NCBI GenBank assembly: GCA_021780755.1 | Contig: JAJXYF010000021.1 | Coordinates: forward strand, 46,605-110,604 | Direction of reading: 5' to 3' | From: Deltaproteobacteria bacterium | Lineage (GTDB): Bacteria; Desulfobacterota; Binatia; Binatales; Binataceae | Length of the DNA stretch: 64,000 bases | Part shown: piece after piece, positions 9,337-17,917 of the stretch | Numbering within the stretch: position 1 is the first letter of the stretch | Layout of the letters: each line of letters opens with the position of its first letter | Made by a program: the position numbers and the translations under genes | Notes under the pieces: model-generated | What the model was told of the DNA's origin: nothing | Seen by the model: only the letters and a program-made list of their open reading frames with translations | Databases searched by the model: none

Positions 9337-9699
9337 TTCACTTTCCAGGATTAGGCCCGACTTGCGGGATTTGAGGTGCGGGGCGCGGCGCGCAGGCTGA
9401 AGCTCGCCCCGGAACCACGATCGACGCAGGCGGAGTGTGAGTGTGATGGGCGACGCGTGATCGGCGCGCTCGCTCAGCGGGCGGTACGGTCTGTTCGTAA
9501 GCGTTCCTATTCGCTGCCATCACTTCAGCCGAGGGTGCGCACGCCAGCGCATGATTAGAGGAGGCCGTTTTGTAAAAAAATAATTTTGCGATTCGCGAGG
9601 TTCGCGTGGTGTTTAGACAGGCCAACTGATGGAATGGGCCGACCATAGCGATTAAGGCGACGGCCGGCCCATCCATGAGATAGCGCAATTCGCGCGGTT
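9337..9699. other. intergenic region between rubrerythrin and Fe-S oxidoreductase genes
   Basis: This 363-base gap has no convincing gene; the open frames in it lack family-like sequence. An imperfect stem, ATGGAATGGGCCG (9629-9641) with CGGCCCATCCAT (9665-9676), lies just after the rubrerythrin stop and may attenuate or terminate transcription. An A/T run around 9571-9592 interrupts the G+C-rich sequence and could hold a promoter for the two genes to the left. Neither assignment is certain. Confidence 0.4.
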
Positions 9700-10116
9700 T
9701 TAGAGCGTCTCGGCGGCCTTCGCGAAGCGGCCGGCGTGCGACTTTTCGGCCTTCGCCAGGGTCTCGAACCAGTCGGCGATTTCCGCAAAGCCCTCGTCAC
9801 GCGCGGTCTTCGCCATCCCCGGATACATATCGGTGTATTCGTGGGTTTCGCCGTGCACCGCCGCCTTGAGGTTGAGCGCCGAATCGCCCAACGGCAGCCC
9901 GGTCGCCGGATCGCCCACCGACTTCAGGTAATCGAGATGCCCATGCGCGTGGCCGGTCTCGCCCTCCGCCGTGTCGCGAAACAGCCCGGCAATTTCCGGC
10001 TGCCCTTCGACATCGGCGATCTTAGCGAAGTACAGATAGCGCCGATTCGCCTGGCTCTCGCCGGCAAACGCGGCCTTGAGGTTCTCGTGGGTTTTGGTCC
10101 CTTTTAGACTTGCCAT
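9700..10116 (-). CDS. rubrerythrin (ferritin-like, no rubredoxin domain)
   Basis: A 138-residue four-helix ferritin-like protein that would reduce hydrogen peroxide at a di-iron centre. The family start [20 protein letters not shown] is clear. Iron ligands are seen in the first and later helices as [25 protein letters not shown] and [11 protein letters not shown] (two ExxH pairs). The usual C-terminal rubredoxin domain of classical rubrerythrin is missing, so electrons must come from another protein; the adjacent Fe-S oxidoreductase is a candidate. It lies 53 bases after the Fur-type repressor gene in the same direction. Confidence 0.93.
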   Translation of the reverse strand: MASLKGTKTHENLKAAFAGESQANRRYLYFAKIADVEGQPEIAGLFRDTAEGETGHAHGHLDYLKSVGDPATGLPLGDSALNLKAAVHGETHEYTDMYPGMAKTARDEGFAEIADWFETLAKAEKSHAGRFAKAAETL

Positions 10117-10169
10117 ATTTTCTTGTCTCCCTGGTTTGATTTGAATTCCGTGATGCGCCTATTCGCATC

Positions 10170-10679
10170 CTATTTCAGCGCCTGCCGCCGTCCCCGACGG
10201 CGCGCGTCTGAAGCCTCTTTGCGACAACTGTCGCACAATGCCTGTATTTCGAGCGACCATCCAAGCGGACGAAATCCCTTCAGCTCCGCGTTGCTGTCGA
10301 TCACCCGTTCGAGTCCCGATATTTCAACGTCGCGAATTCGCCGGCAGCGCACGCACACCACATGATGATGGGGCGCGAGGTTCCCGTCGTAACGCGCGCT
10401 GTCGTGCAGCATCGTGACCTTGCGCGCCTCGCCGATCTGGCAGAGGGTCTCGAGCGTGCGATGGACCGTGGCGAGCGAGATATGCGGATGGAGTTTGCGC
10501 ACGGCCGCGAAAATCGTCTCGGCTCGCGGATGGTCGGTCGCGGCGAGCAACGCCTCGATTATCGCGAGGCGCTGCGGCGTAACCGCCAGCCCGCCCTGGC
10601 GGCAGCGATCGGCAAATTCCGCCATCCGGCGCTTCGCATAGGCCCCGCGGCGGCCCTCGCTGATTATCTGCAACTCCAT
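10170..10679 (-). CDS. Fur-family repressor, PerR-like
   Basis: A 169-residue metal-dependent regulator. The winged helix-turn-helix covers about residues 25-105 (LAVTPQRLAIIEALLAA, then HISLATVHRTLETLCQIG). The dimerisation domain has the histidine cluster APHHHVVC and two structural-zinc CxxC pairs, CVRC and CDSC. Members sense iron (Fur), peroxide (PerR) or zinc (Zur). The linked rubrerythrin and a nearby palindrome of AT-rich Fur/PerR type argue for PerR-like peroxide sensing, but the residues that separate PerR from Fur cannot be settled by eye. A basic C-terminal tail (RRRGRRQALK) follows the last cysteine pair. Confidence 0.88.
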   Translation of the reverse strand: MELQIISEGRRGAYAKRRMAEFADRCRQGGLAVTPQRLAIIEALLAATDHPRAETIFAAVRKLHPHISLATVHRTLETLCQIGEARKVTMLHDSARYDGNLAPHHHVVCVRCRRIRDVEISGLERVIDSNAELKGFRPLGWSLEIQALCDSCRKEASDARRRGRRQALK

Positions 10680-10704
10680 AAATGGATGATTGGGTCAGTG
10701 CCTA

Positions 10705-10723
10705 GATGATAATTATTACCATC
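10705..10723. promoter_or_regulatory. Fur/PerR-box-like operator
   Basis: The 19-base sequence GATGATAATTATTACCATC is a 9-1-9 inverted repeat with one mismatched pair. It contains the ATAAT-n-ATTA core common to Fur and PerR boxes and stands out from the G+C-rich surroundings. It ends 26 bases upstream of the start codon of the Fur-family gene, which is where an autoregulatory operator would lie. Confidence 0.7.
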
Positions 10724-10811
10724 CGATACCCATAATCGTCAACCCGCCCGCAGCCTGTCATCCAGGTCGAACATGCCGCGCGAAGCACGCCAACAATCCC
10801 ACCTGTCATCT

Positions 10812-11525
10812 TCAATCGCGTCTGTCCGCATTTTGACGGTGTGGCCGATCGATGCCACCCGCGTGCGACTCGACCAGGCGGCGCGCGCTCATATACAGCA
10901 ACCACAGGCCGACTCCCTGGATTAAATGATAGAGCGCGTTATGCGTCAGCCCGAGCGCATCGATCGCGGCGCTGGATTGTTGCACCGCCGCCGCGAGCAG
11001 CGTTATCGCCATCGCGAGCGCCCCTGGCAGGTAGCCGGATTCGCGACTTCGCCGGTACCCAAGCACAAACACCAGCAGTAAAAACAGCGCTGCCGGCAGG
11101 TACTCGATAATCGCACCGCGAAATGAGCGCATGCCGGAAAATACCGCACCCGCGTAAAGCGCAAACTCCGCGCCTGCCGCCCACACTACGACCTGCGCGA
11201 TGCGCGCCGGTAACCCGATCGTGGCGCCGATCCCCCACGCCGCCAACGCCGCCGCGCCCACCGCGATCATCGTCGCGATCCACAAGGCGCGCCCCGCAAC
11301 CGTGCCCTGGTCGGGCACGAAGCCGTGGACCGCGCCGCCAATCAGTGAAGCCGCGGCGACCGCGTAGAAAAACAGTTCGAACCAGCGGACGAGTGTTGCT
11401 TGAGGGGATTTCCCGCGATCGGATTGGCGACCGCCGACCCGACGGCCAGGATTGATCAGACCGGCAAACAGCGCCGCTTCCAACGCCAGTCCGAAATCGG
11501 TCAGCGCCGCCGCCGCGTCAGTCAT
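10812..11525 (-). CDS. seven-helix integral membrane protein of unknown function
   Basis: The 237-residue protein has about seven hydrophobic helices between residues 8 and 222 and a hydrophilic C-terminal tail rich in Arg, His and Asp. Two polar features sit within helices: SLIGGAVHGFVPDQG in the second and HNALYHL in the last. This Ser/His/Asp plus HxxxxH arrangement recalls the CREST superfamily of membrane hydrolases (ceramidases, PAQR), but similarity is weak and the assignment is a guess. It lies between the Fur-type gene and the PAS sensor gene, 54 bases after the latter, and may be co-transcribed with it. Confidence 0.7.
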   Translation of the reverse strand: MTDAAAALTDFGLALEAALFAGLINPGRRVGGRQSDRGKSPQATLVRWFELFFYAVAAASLIGGAVHGFVPDQGTVAGRALWIATMIAVGAAALAAWGIGATIGLPARIAQVVVWAAGAEFALYAGAVFSGMRSFRGAIIEYLPAALFLLLVFVLGYRRSRESGYLPGALAMAITLLAAAVQQSSAAIDALGLTHNALYHLIQGVGLWLLYMSARRLVESHAGGIDRPHRQNADRRD

Positions 11526-11579
11526 CGCGAGATCCGGCGGCGCTCTTGGCGGAGACGCGCTTCGCTTCGTGAATGCGGA

Positions 11580-12824
11580 CTAGCCGCGCGTGCTCGAGGT
11601 GGATCCGAGCGGCGGCGTGACGCCAGTCCCGGCGGCCACCGCGGCCGCTCCGGCATCGGCAGCGGCGGTCGCCTGAGGCGCCTTGCTCACCGCGGCAGCC
11701 GCACTCGCGGCGCATGCCGCCGCAGTCTTCGCCGCGCGTCCCTTTTGCCGCGACTGCACCAGCACTGCCCGCAGCTTCCCCGGATTGACCGGTTTTTTGA
11801 ACAGCGCCGCCTCCAGCCCCCGCAGCCGGCTGCGCTTGATAATATGGTCCTTGTCGTAATAGTACGCGGTCATCAGGATCACCGGCAGGTCCGGCATCTC
11901 TTCCTTCACCGCCATGTAGAACTCGTAGCCGTCCATCTCGGGCATCACGACGTCTGAAATCACCGCGTCAACCTTCATATTGCGCAGTATGCCCAGGGCC
12001 GCGCTCGGCCGGGTCGCCGTATGGACGGTACAGCGCTCCGCGCGCAGCACGTCGGCCAGCGAACTCACCACCGAGACGTCGTCGTCGAGCACCAGCACCG
12101 ACATCCCGCTGAGCGCCCAGTCGTCATGCACGGCGCCGCCGTTACTATGCCCGGGTTGGGCGTCGCCCTCGCGCGGCGCCAGGTCCGCCATCTTCTTGCC
12201 CTGCAGATAGTCGCGCGTCTCGTAAACGCCCTTGCGCGTCATCTCGTCGAGCCGCCGCACGATCGCCTGCACCCGGCCGATACCGGCCCGGATCGAATCG
12301 AGCCGCTCGGTCTCGACCACCAGCTCCGCGTCGCTCAGACGCGATTCCACGCAGCGCGCGAGCAAATCGATATTGTTGGTGATGGTCTCGAGCGGATTGT
12401 TGATCTCATGCGCCAGGCTGACCGCGATCTCACCGCAGGTCGCGAGCTGTTCGCGCTGGCGCAGCCGCCGGATGTCCCGGGCGAACCCGATCGATCCGAT
12501 CTCTTCGCCCTTCTCATCGTAAATGATCGAGCCCGAAATCGCGCACACGATCTGCTGGTTGTCCTTGTCGCGCAGCACGGTGTCGAAATTCGCGATCCGC
12601 CCGCCTTCCGCCGCCCGCATCGCCTTCATCACCCGGCGCGCTTCGTCGATCGACGGATAGATCCGATCGATCTTCTGCCCGATGATCTCCGCCGAGCTGT
12701 AGCGCAGGTTCCGCCGCGCCCCATCGTTGTAATAGATGATCGTCCCCTCGCGGTTCACCGCGATCACGATATCGGGCGAGCTCTCGATTAGTCTTTGTAA
12801 ATAATTCTGGTCGAGCGTGAGCAT
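11580..12824 (-). CDS. PAS-HisKA-receiver protein lacking an HATPase domain
   Basis: About 414 residues. A PAS domain (LIESSPDIVIAVNREGTIIYY, PAC part GSIGFARDIRRLRQ) is followed by a HisKA dimerisation helix with the H-box SLAHEINNPLETITNN. Normally an ATP-binding HATPase_c domain with N, G1 and G2 boxes would come next, but after about 90 residues the sequence goes straight into a receiver domain: VLVLDDDVSVVSSL, phosphoacceptor DAVISDVVMPEMDGYE, ILMTAY and the late Lys in ALFKKPVNP. It ends in an Ala-rich tail. ATG 12824 has GGAGG 14 bases upstream; a GTG at 12845 is also in frame. It may be a phosphotransfer or scaffold protein that needs a kinase from elsewhere. Confidence 0.85.
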   Translation of the reverse strand: MLTLDQNYLQRLIESSPDIVIAVNREGTIIYYNDGARRNLRYSSAEIIGQKIDRIYPSIDEARRVMKAMRAAEGGRIANFDTVLRDKDNQQIVCAISGSIIYDEKGEEIGSIGFARDIRRLRQREQLATCGEIAVSLAHEINNPLETITNNIDLLARCVESRLSDAELVVETERLDSIRAGIGRVQAIVRRLDEMTRKGVYETRDYLQGKKMADLAPREGDAQPGHSNGGAVHDDWALSGMSVLVLDDDVSVVSSLADVLRAERCTVHTATRPSAALGILRNMKVDAVISDVVMPEMDGYEFYMAVKEEMPDLPVILMTAYYYDKDHIIKRSRLRGLEAALFKKPVNPGKLRAVLVQSRQKGRAAKTAAACAASAAAAVSKAPQATAAADAGAAAVAAGTGVTPPLGSTSSTRG

Positions 12825-13709
12825 TGAAATTAGTTGAACCTCCACACGAGGCAGCGGCCCCGCCGGGGAACATCGAATTTAGGTATCACGGGGAGTTGCG
12901 GGGCCGGAAATTCGGCAGCGTAACTTCGTCGCTGTTCTTTTCGCCTACGTTCTTTTCCAGCTTCCCACATAGCTTGACGGGATCGGCCGCTTCCGCCGTC
13001 CCGAGAATGAGCACGTTCACTTCCTTAAATCTAACCATCGAGGCCGCCCCGCACACTGCGGCGGCCAAGCCACCACGCGCAGGAAGCAGGGACGCGAACG
13101 CGGGACGCGCGAAGCCGGGATTTGACAACTGATGCATCTCATCAAGGCGCGCTACTTTCTCACCTCGCCTCACATTCGTCCAATTGATGCTGCTGCCGAA
13201 ATCTTTGGCACACATTTGTCAGGCAGCAAAGCGCAACTCGCCACCTTGTCCACACCTCGCCACCGCCCGAACACCGGTCGCGCCACTCTCCGGGGTATCG
13301 GACACGCCGACCCGTCACGTTTGGAACCGGTTTGTTTGGTTCAAGCATGTTTAACTAGCCTAATTATCTTAGGTCCAAATAATCGGGGACCGCAAGCCAC
13401 CCCGATCCCCCGGATCTCGCGCCGCACTCCGCCCACCTAAGGGGGCACTGACCCGGCCGCGCCCCCGGCTAAGCGCGGGAGGAGAGTCGATGAGGAACCC
13501 AAAACCTGGAGTTTTCTGAAACCTCACCAGGTTTCGGATGAACCGTCGAGCGGTGAAACATCTGTCACCGTGGGTCGTCTAATGTTCGCCGTGATATGAT
13601 TCGCCCGCCGGCGGGGGCGCAACGGTTGCAGGCACCGCGTCGCGATCTCCGCTTCGATGTTGCCAATCCACGAACCTTGCCCCTAGAATTGATGCTGGGA
13701 GATTACTAG
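12825..13709. other. 885-base intergenic region
   Basis: The gap separates the minus-strand sensor gene from the plus-strand VWA gene. It holds repeat copy 2 near 13477-13545 and a palindrome-rich stretch near 13320-13350. One minus-strand open frame (12886-13215, 109 codons, ending in VRFKEVNVLILGTAEA and a polar tail) shows no recognisable family or convincing ribosome site, so it is not called as a gene. A GGGAG ribosome site precedes the VWA start. Confidence 0.5.
13477..13545 (+). repeat. intergenic hairpin repeat, copy 2
   Basis: It carries the shared lead GGAGAGTCGATGAGGAACC, then TGAAACCT (13517-13524), loop CACC, AGGTTTCG (13529-13536). The lead matches copy 1 at most positions (GGAGAGTTGGTGAAGAACT), showing that the repeat unit is longer than the hairpin alone. 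Confidence 0.8.
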
Positions 13710-15014
13710 ATGGCCGAACCGCTTTCCTTCGACGCGCTCGCCAGCAGCGAGTATGTCCTCTCGACTGCCGAAAATTTCGTGCTCTACGTTCTGCTCGAGG
13801 CCGTCGCGAGCGGCGTCGGCGGGGCCGGCGGCGGTAATCGCATGCCGCTGAACCTCGGCGTCGTTCTCGATCGCTCCGGCTCGATGTACGACGAACGGCG
13901 CCTCGAGTTCGTCATTGAGGCGGTCAAGTTCCTCGGCGATAACGTCGCCCCCGAAGACAAGATCGCGGTGGTCGCGTTCGCCGACAAGGCGCAAGTGATC
14001 CTGCGGCCCGATCAGATCCACGACCGTGGCGCGGTGCGGCGCGCGCTCGACGATATCGACCTGCTCGAAATCGGCGGCGGCACCCAGATGGCGCTCGGGA
14101 TGCGCGCGGCGATCGACGAGGTCAAGCAGAACCTCGCGCCCAACCGCCTCAATCGCGTGCTCGTCCTCACTGACGGCCAGACTTACGAGGAGACCGCTTG
14201 CATCGATCTCGCCAACCAGAATCGCGATCAGATGTCGTTCTCCGCGATGGGTGTGGGGGTCGAATTCAACGAGAAGCTGCTGATGCGGATGTCACAGGAT
14301 TCGCATGGCAAGTATCACTTCATCGGCGACCCCGCCGAGATTCCCGGCATCTTCGAGGACGAACTCGAAGGAATGCGGGCGGTCAGCGTGCGCAACGGCC
14401 GCATCGAGGTCACCCTCGCCCAGGGCGTGCAGGTGCGCGAGGCCTTTCGCGCCAGTCCCGAAATTTACACCCTCGGCACGCCGCTGGTCCCCGAGGATCG
14501 CAAAATCACCTATGAAATCGGCGACCTGGAAGCCGGCCTGCCGGGTTCCGTGCTGCTCACCCTGGTGCTGCCGCCGCGCAAGCCGGGCCCCGTGCGGATC
14601 GCACAGTCGGCCTTTCGCTTCGAGTTACCCGGCCTCGGCGAGCGCGTCGCCAACACCGACGTGACCGTCGAATACACCCTCGACCGCACGCTCACCAGCA
14701 AACGCAACGGCCGTGTGATGAACCTGGTGGACCAGGTGTCGATCGCCAAGCTGCAAGCCAAGGCCGAAGAGGAATTGAAGGCGGGCAACGTCGATCGCGC
14801 GACGCGCCTTTTGAGCAACGCCATCCAAGGTACGCAGCGCCTCGGCAACGTCAAGGCCACGCAGGCGCTGGTCGGCCTGATGGATCAGGTCAAGAAGACC
14901 CAGACCTTGCAAACCAAGGCCGCCAAGACCACTCTTTTGCAGGCGCAGGCGGTCGTGCGCAAAACCCAGATGCTCGATCCGGAAGCGCTCAAAGAGTTAC
15001 AAAAAGGCGAGTGA
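13710..15014 (+). CDS. von Willebrand factor A domain protein
   Basis: The 434-residue protein has no signal peptide or transmembrane helix, so it is probably cytoplasmic. A VWA domain occupies about residues 45-220: the MIDAS metal site is LDRSGSM, with further ligands in GGGTQMALGM and VLTDGQTYEE. A beta-rich middle part follows (about 225-340). The C-terminus is helical, with a run like KLQAKAEEELKAGNVDRATRLL, then two KTQ/KAQ-rich segments (residues about 395-425) including VKKTQTLQTKAAKTT and VVRKTQM. These Thr-Gln motifs are possible kinase targets and FHA ligands, given that the next genes encode FHA, kinase and phosphatase domains. It opens the seven-gene signalling cluster. Confidence 0.88.
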   Translation: MAEPLSFDALASSEYVLSTAENFVLYVLLEAVASGVGGAGGGNRMPLNLGVVLDRSGSMYDERRLEFVIEAVKFLGDNVAPEDKIAVVAFADKAQVILRPDQIHDRGAVRRALDDIDLLEIGGGTQMALGMRAAIDEVKQNLAPNRLNRVLVLTDGQTYEETACIDLANQNRDQMSFSAMGVGVEFNEKLLMRMSQDSHGKYHFIGDPAEIPGIFEDELEGMRAVSVRNGRIEVTLAQGVQVREAFRASPEIYTLGTPLVPEDRKITYEIGDLEAGLPGSVLLTLVLPPRKPGPVRIAQSAFRFELPGLGERVANTDVTVEYTLDRTLTSKRNGRVMNLVDQVSIAKLQAKAEEELKAGNVDRATRLLSNAIQGTQRLGNVKATQALVGLMDQVKKTQTLQTKAAKTTLLQAQAVVRKTQMLDPEALKELQKGE

Positions 15015-15085
15015 AATAGGTTTATACCTTCCCGGCTACTGGGAACTTACACGGCGATCGCCGGCGGACGAGGTTCGATACGACT

Positions 15086-15751
15086 ATGATCAAGTGCACT
15101 GAATGCGGCTACGAGAACATGGACGGTCTCGACTATTGCGACGGCTGCGGCGCCAAACTCGCCGCCGCCGCCGAAGCCGCCACGGCGCCTGCTCCGGCGG
15201 CGCCCGCCGCCCCGGCCCCCGACGCGATCGCCGCCGAGCATCCGGCGTCTGAGGCTGCCGCCGTCGCAGGGGCCAACGAGGCCGCCGCCTCGACCATCGC
15301 TGGCGAGCCGCCACCGGTCGCCGAGGCGCCGCCAGCCTCGGAGGTCAAGACCGGCGATCTCACGCCGCCCGCCGCGGCCGCTCCCGCCGCGGCGCCGGCT
15401 GCCGCCGCCCACTTCAAGGCGAAACTCTCGCTCCTGCGCGGCGGTCGCAAGGGTCAGGAATTCCCGCTCGACAACGGTCAGAACTTCATTGGCCGATGGG
15501 ACCCCGAGACCGGCTCGTTCCCCGAGGTTGACCTCGAACAGGACGACCCCGAGGCCAAGATTTCGCGCAAGCACGCGCTCATCATAATCGAGGGCGCCAA
15601 GATCACCATCGAAGATATCGGCAGCCTTAACGGCACCTATGTCAATCGCGGCAACCGGCTGATTCCGGGCACTCCGCTCGAAATCAAGGCGGGCGACGAA
15701 GTCATTATCGGGAAGACTTTTCTGAAGCTGGTGGTCGATCCGATTTCCTAG
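15086..15751 (+). CDS. zinc-ribbon and FHA domain protein
   Basis: A 221-residue protein in three parts. An N-terminal zinc ribbon has CTEC and CDGC cysteine pairs (residues 4-7 and 17-20). An Ala/Pro-rich linker covers about residues 25-110. A C-terminal FHA domain (about 112-215) binds phosphothreonine peptides and keeps the key residues: NFIGRWD, ISRKHA and SLNGTYVNRG. The linker is low-complexity and probably flexible. It lies 71 bases after the VWA gene and its FHA domain is a likely reader of threonines phosphorylated by the kinases encoded downstream. Confidence 0.9.
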   Translation: MIKCTECGYENMDGLDYCDGCGAKLAAAAEAATAPAPAAPAAPAPDAIAAEHPASEAAAVAGANEAAASTIAGEPPPVAEAPPASEVKTGDLTPPAAAAPAAAPAAAAHFKAKLSLLRGGRKGQEFPLDNGQNFIGRWDPETGSFPEVDLEQDDPEAKISRKHALIIIEGAKITIEDIGSLNGTYVNRGNRLIPGTPLEIKAGDEVIIGKTFLKLVVDPIS

Positions 15752-15778
15752 CCGTGCGCACCGGAGGCCTTGCGCGTG

Positions 15779-15847
15779 GCGGAAGTTGTCGAGGAACTCG
15801 AAACCTATAATTTCTCTGAAACCTCACGAGGTTTCAGACTTCCCGTT
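15779..15847 (+). repeat. intergenic hairpin repeat, copy 3
   Basis: The unit has GAGGAACTCGAAACCTATAA as lead, then TGAAACCT (15817-15824), loop CACG, AGGTTTCA (15829-15836), and GACTTCCC. Directly after it, ATGGATTGACGCTCGCGA repeats sequence found 3' of copy 1. Confidence 0.85.
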
Positions 15848-15907
15848 ATGGATTGACGCTCGCGATGCTCGGCGATGTGGCCAAGTCCGGCAGGAACGTA
15901 CCCCGGT

Positions 15908-16043
15908 GTCATCCTGAGCGGCGGCTGGCGGAGCGAAGGATCTCGCGCGGTTCTCAGCGCGTCACCCGATGGCCGAGGTTTGTTGGCTTAGCGCGCGGAG
16001 GGCCGCGTGAGATCCTTGACTCCGTTCAGGATAACGTGCGGAG
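15908..16043. repeat. inverted pair of CATCCTGAGC...AAGGATCTC repeats
   Basis: The left arm (15908-15950) reads GTCATCCTGAGC, then AGCGAAGGATCTCGCGCGG. The right arm (about 16010-16043) read on the other strand has ATCCTGAACGGAGTCAAGGA followed by TCTCACGCGG. A single copy of the same unit occurs at 26043-26073. Similar intergenic units are, to my recollection, widespread in environmental bacterial genomes. Confidence 0.7.
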
Positions 16044-16126
16044 GCCTCTCAAACGCTCGCTCTCGCCAACGCCGCCAGACTTGACCGCATACTTGGGCAA
16101 CGCGAACGTCAATCTCTGAAACCGTC

Positions 16127-17911
16127 ATGAGTACCGGTGAGCCGCTAGCCGTCAATCACATGCTCGACGGCCGCTATCGCATCGCCAAGATGCTCGGGCA
16201 GGGCGGCATGGGTCGCGTCTATCTCGCCAACGATACGCGGCTCGCCAATCGCCCCGTCGCCTGCAAAGAGATGATCATCGGCGACGGCATTCAGGAGCAA
16301 AAGGCCGTCGAGGACTTCAATCGCGAGGCCCGCGTCCTGGCGAGTCTCTCGCATCCCGCGATTCCGCAGGTGATCGATTACTTCGGCGAGCGCGGACGCC
16401 ATTACCTCGTGATGGAATTCGTCGCCGGCGGCGACCTGCAAGGCCATCTCGATCAACTGGGCGCCGGCGGACGCTTCCCCGAAGCCAAGGTCTTGCGATG
16501 GGCCCGCCAGATTCTCGACGTGCTGGCGTTTCTCCACGCGCAAAATCCGCCCATCATCTATCGCGACCTCAAGCCCGGCAACATCATGATCGATCATCAT
16601 GGCCGTGCGATGCTGGTCGATTTCGGCATCGCGCGCTTCCTGCCCTCCGGCGGCCGTGGCACCCAGATCGGCTCAGTGGGCTACGCTCCGCCCGAGCAGT
16701 ACCTCGGCAAGATGGAACCGCGCTCCGACCTCTACTCGCTGGCCGCCACCATGCATCATCTGCTCACCGGCCGCGACCCCCAGCTCGAACCGCCCTTCAG
16801 CTTTCCCGAGCTTAAGACGCTCGCGCCGCAGGTTTCCGCGCCGACCAATCAAGTGGTGACGCGTGCGCTGGACAAGGACGTCGAAAAACGCCCGCGTTCG
16901 GCCCGCGAGATGCGCGACTTGCTGCCCGACCCCGGGCCTGACGACGCCAGCATGCCGGGAACCTCGGGCGCGGCGGCCCACGGCTCAAGCGTATCGCGAT
17001 CGGGCGTCCCCGAGATGGCCGCGATGGCGACCATCGTGCTCAATCGCCCCGTCCCTCATCCGCCGGCGGCCGCGAAGCCCCATCCGATAGCGACGCCCAA
17101 CCCGAGCGCGCAGCTCAAGACCCAGCGCAGCTTGACGCTCCCGCAACCGGCCGTGCCGCCGGCCAGGCCCGCGGAATCACCGTCCCGATGGTTCGGGAAA
17201 TCGCCGGCAGGTTCTCCGGTGGTTCCAGCCGCGAAACCTGTCAGCGGTTCGCGCGCGCATCCGTCGGCACCCGCGGCGGCCAATCGCGTATCGCCCACCG
17301 CCAGGACCCAAGACCTCGGACTCAAGCCCGCAGGCAGCGCTCAAGCGGTCTCAACGCCCCGCCGCGCCGCGACTCCGGCGCCGTCCGCGCCGCGACCGCC
17401 CGCCGCCGCCAGTACCAGTCCGCGGCGCGCGTCGCCGATCACCGTTCCCGATCCGCGGACCACGCGCAGCTCCGAGCTTGCGCGGCAGAGTCCGGTTGTT
17501 CCCGGCTTGCATCCGGCCCTCAAGCCATCGCAACCGCCCTCGCATGCCGCCGCGCGCAACGGTCGTGCGGCGCCACCACCGATCGCGGCCGCCCATGCGC
17601 GCCTGATCGCCGTCAGCGAGGGTGTCGAGTTCGGCCTCGACGGCGGACGCGTCGTCATCGGCCGCTCGATCAGTCCCGCGGACGCCATCGATATCGACCT
17701 GTCGCGGCTCGCCCGTGGCATCGATCGCGTCTCGCGCCGGCACGCCGAGATCGTTCGGCGCGGCGACGACTTCTTCATCCGCGACCTCGGCAGCCTCAAC
17801 GGCACCTATGTGGCCGGCCGCGGCAAACTCGGTCGCGACCAGCTCTATCGTCTAAATGATCGCGACGAAATCGTACTCGGCGGAGCTAAACTGGAGTTTC
17901 GAAAGGGCTGA
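16127..17911 (+). CDS. serine/threonine protein kinase with C-terminal FHA domain
   Basis: A 594-residue cytoplasmic kinase. Kinase domain, about residues 14-275: glycine loop GQGGMGRVY, ATP lysine K47 in VACKEM, catalytic loop YRDLKPGN with D147 (Tyr replaces the usual His), metal-binding VDFGIAR with D165, and activation end APPEQY. A Pro/Ala/Arg-rich linker of about 220 residues follows. The FHA domain (about 505-592) is intact: VVIGRSIS, VSRRHAEI and SLNGTYVAGRG. No transmembrane helix is seen. It should phosphorylate Ser/Thr and also bind phosphothreonine, perhaps in its partners or itself. It stands 6 bases before the pseudokinase-PP2C gene, so the two are co-transcribed. Confidence 0.93.
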   Translation: MSTGEPLAVNHMLDGRYRIAKMLGQGGMGRVYLANDTRLANRPVACKEMIIGDGIQEQKAVEDFNREARVLASLSHPAIPQVIDYFGERGRHYLVMEFVAGGDLQGHLDQLGAGGRFPEAKVLRWARQILDVLAFLHAQNPPIIYRDLKPGNIMIDHHGRAMLVDFGIARFLPSGGRGTQIGSVGYAPPEQYLGKMEPRSDLYSLAATMHHLLTGRDPQLEPPFSFPELKTLAPQVSAPTNQVVTRALDKDVEKRPRSAREMRDLLPDPGPDDASMPGTSGAAAHGSSVSRSGVPEMAAMATIVLNRPVPHPPAAAKPHPIATPNPSAQLKTQRSLTLPQPAVPPARPAESPSRWFGKSPAGSPVVPAAKPVSGSRAHPSAPAAANRVSPTARTQDLGLKPAGSAQAVSTPRRAATPAPSAPRPPAAASTSPRRASPITVPDPRTTRSSELARQSPVVPGLHPALKPSQPPSHAAARNGRAAPPPIAAAHARLIAVSEGVEFGLDGGRVVIGRSISPADAIDIDLSRLARGIDRVSRRHAEIVRRGDDFFIRDLGSLNGTYVAGRGKLGRDQLYRLNDRDEIVLGGAKLEFRKG

Positions 17912-17917
17912 ATCCTG

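Larger units (their letters stand above)
15752..16126. other. repeat-bearing intergenic region inside the signalling cluster
   Basis: This 375-base gap contains no gene. It holds hairpin repeat copy 3 and an inverted pair of the CATCCTGAGC/AAGGATCTC repeat. The position, between the FHA gene and the kinase gene, suggests that these repeats settle in transcriptionally tolerant gaps. Confidence 0.6.

Noticed and set aside
9338..9688. 116-codon minus-strand open frame between rubrerythrin and the Fe-S protein
   Set aside because: Starts inside a probable hairpin, has a patchy Arg/Pro/Ala composition and no motif; more likely intergenic.
12886..13215. 109-codon minus-strand open frame
   Set aside because: No family-like sequence and no ribosome site; the composition is that of the surrounding non-coding DNA.
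15062..15085. GGTTCGATACG resembling a tRNA T-loop
   Set aside because: No matching acceptor stem or anticodon arm around it; it is part of the leader before the FHA gene.
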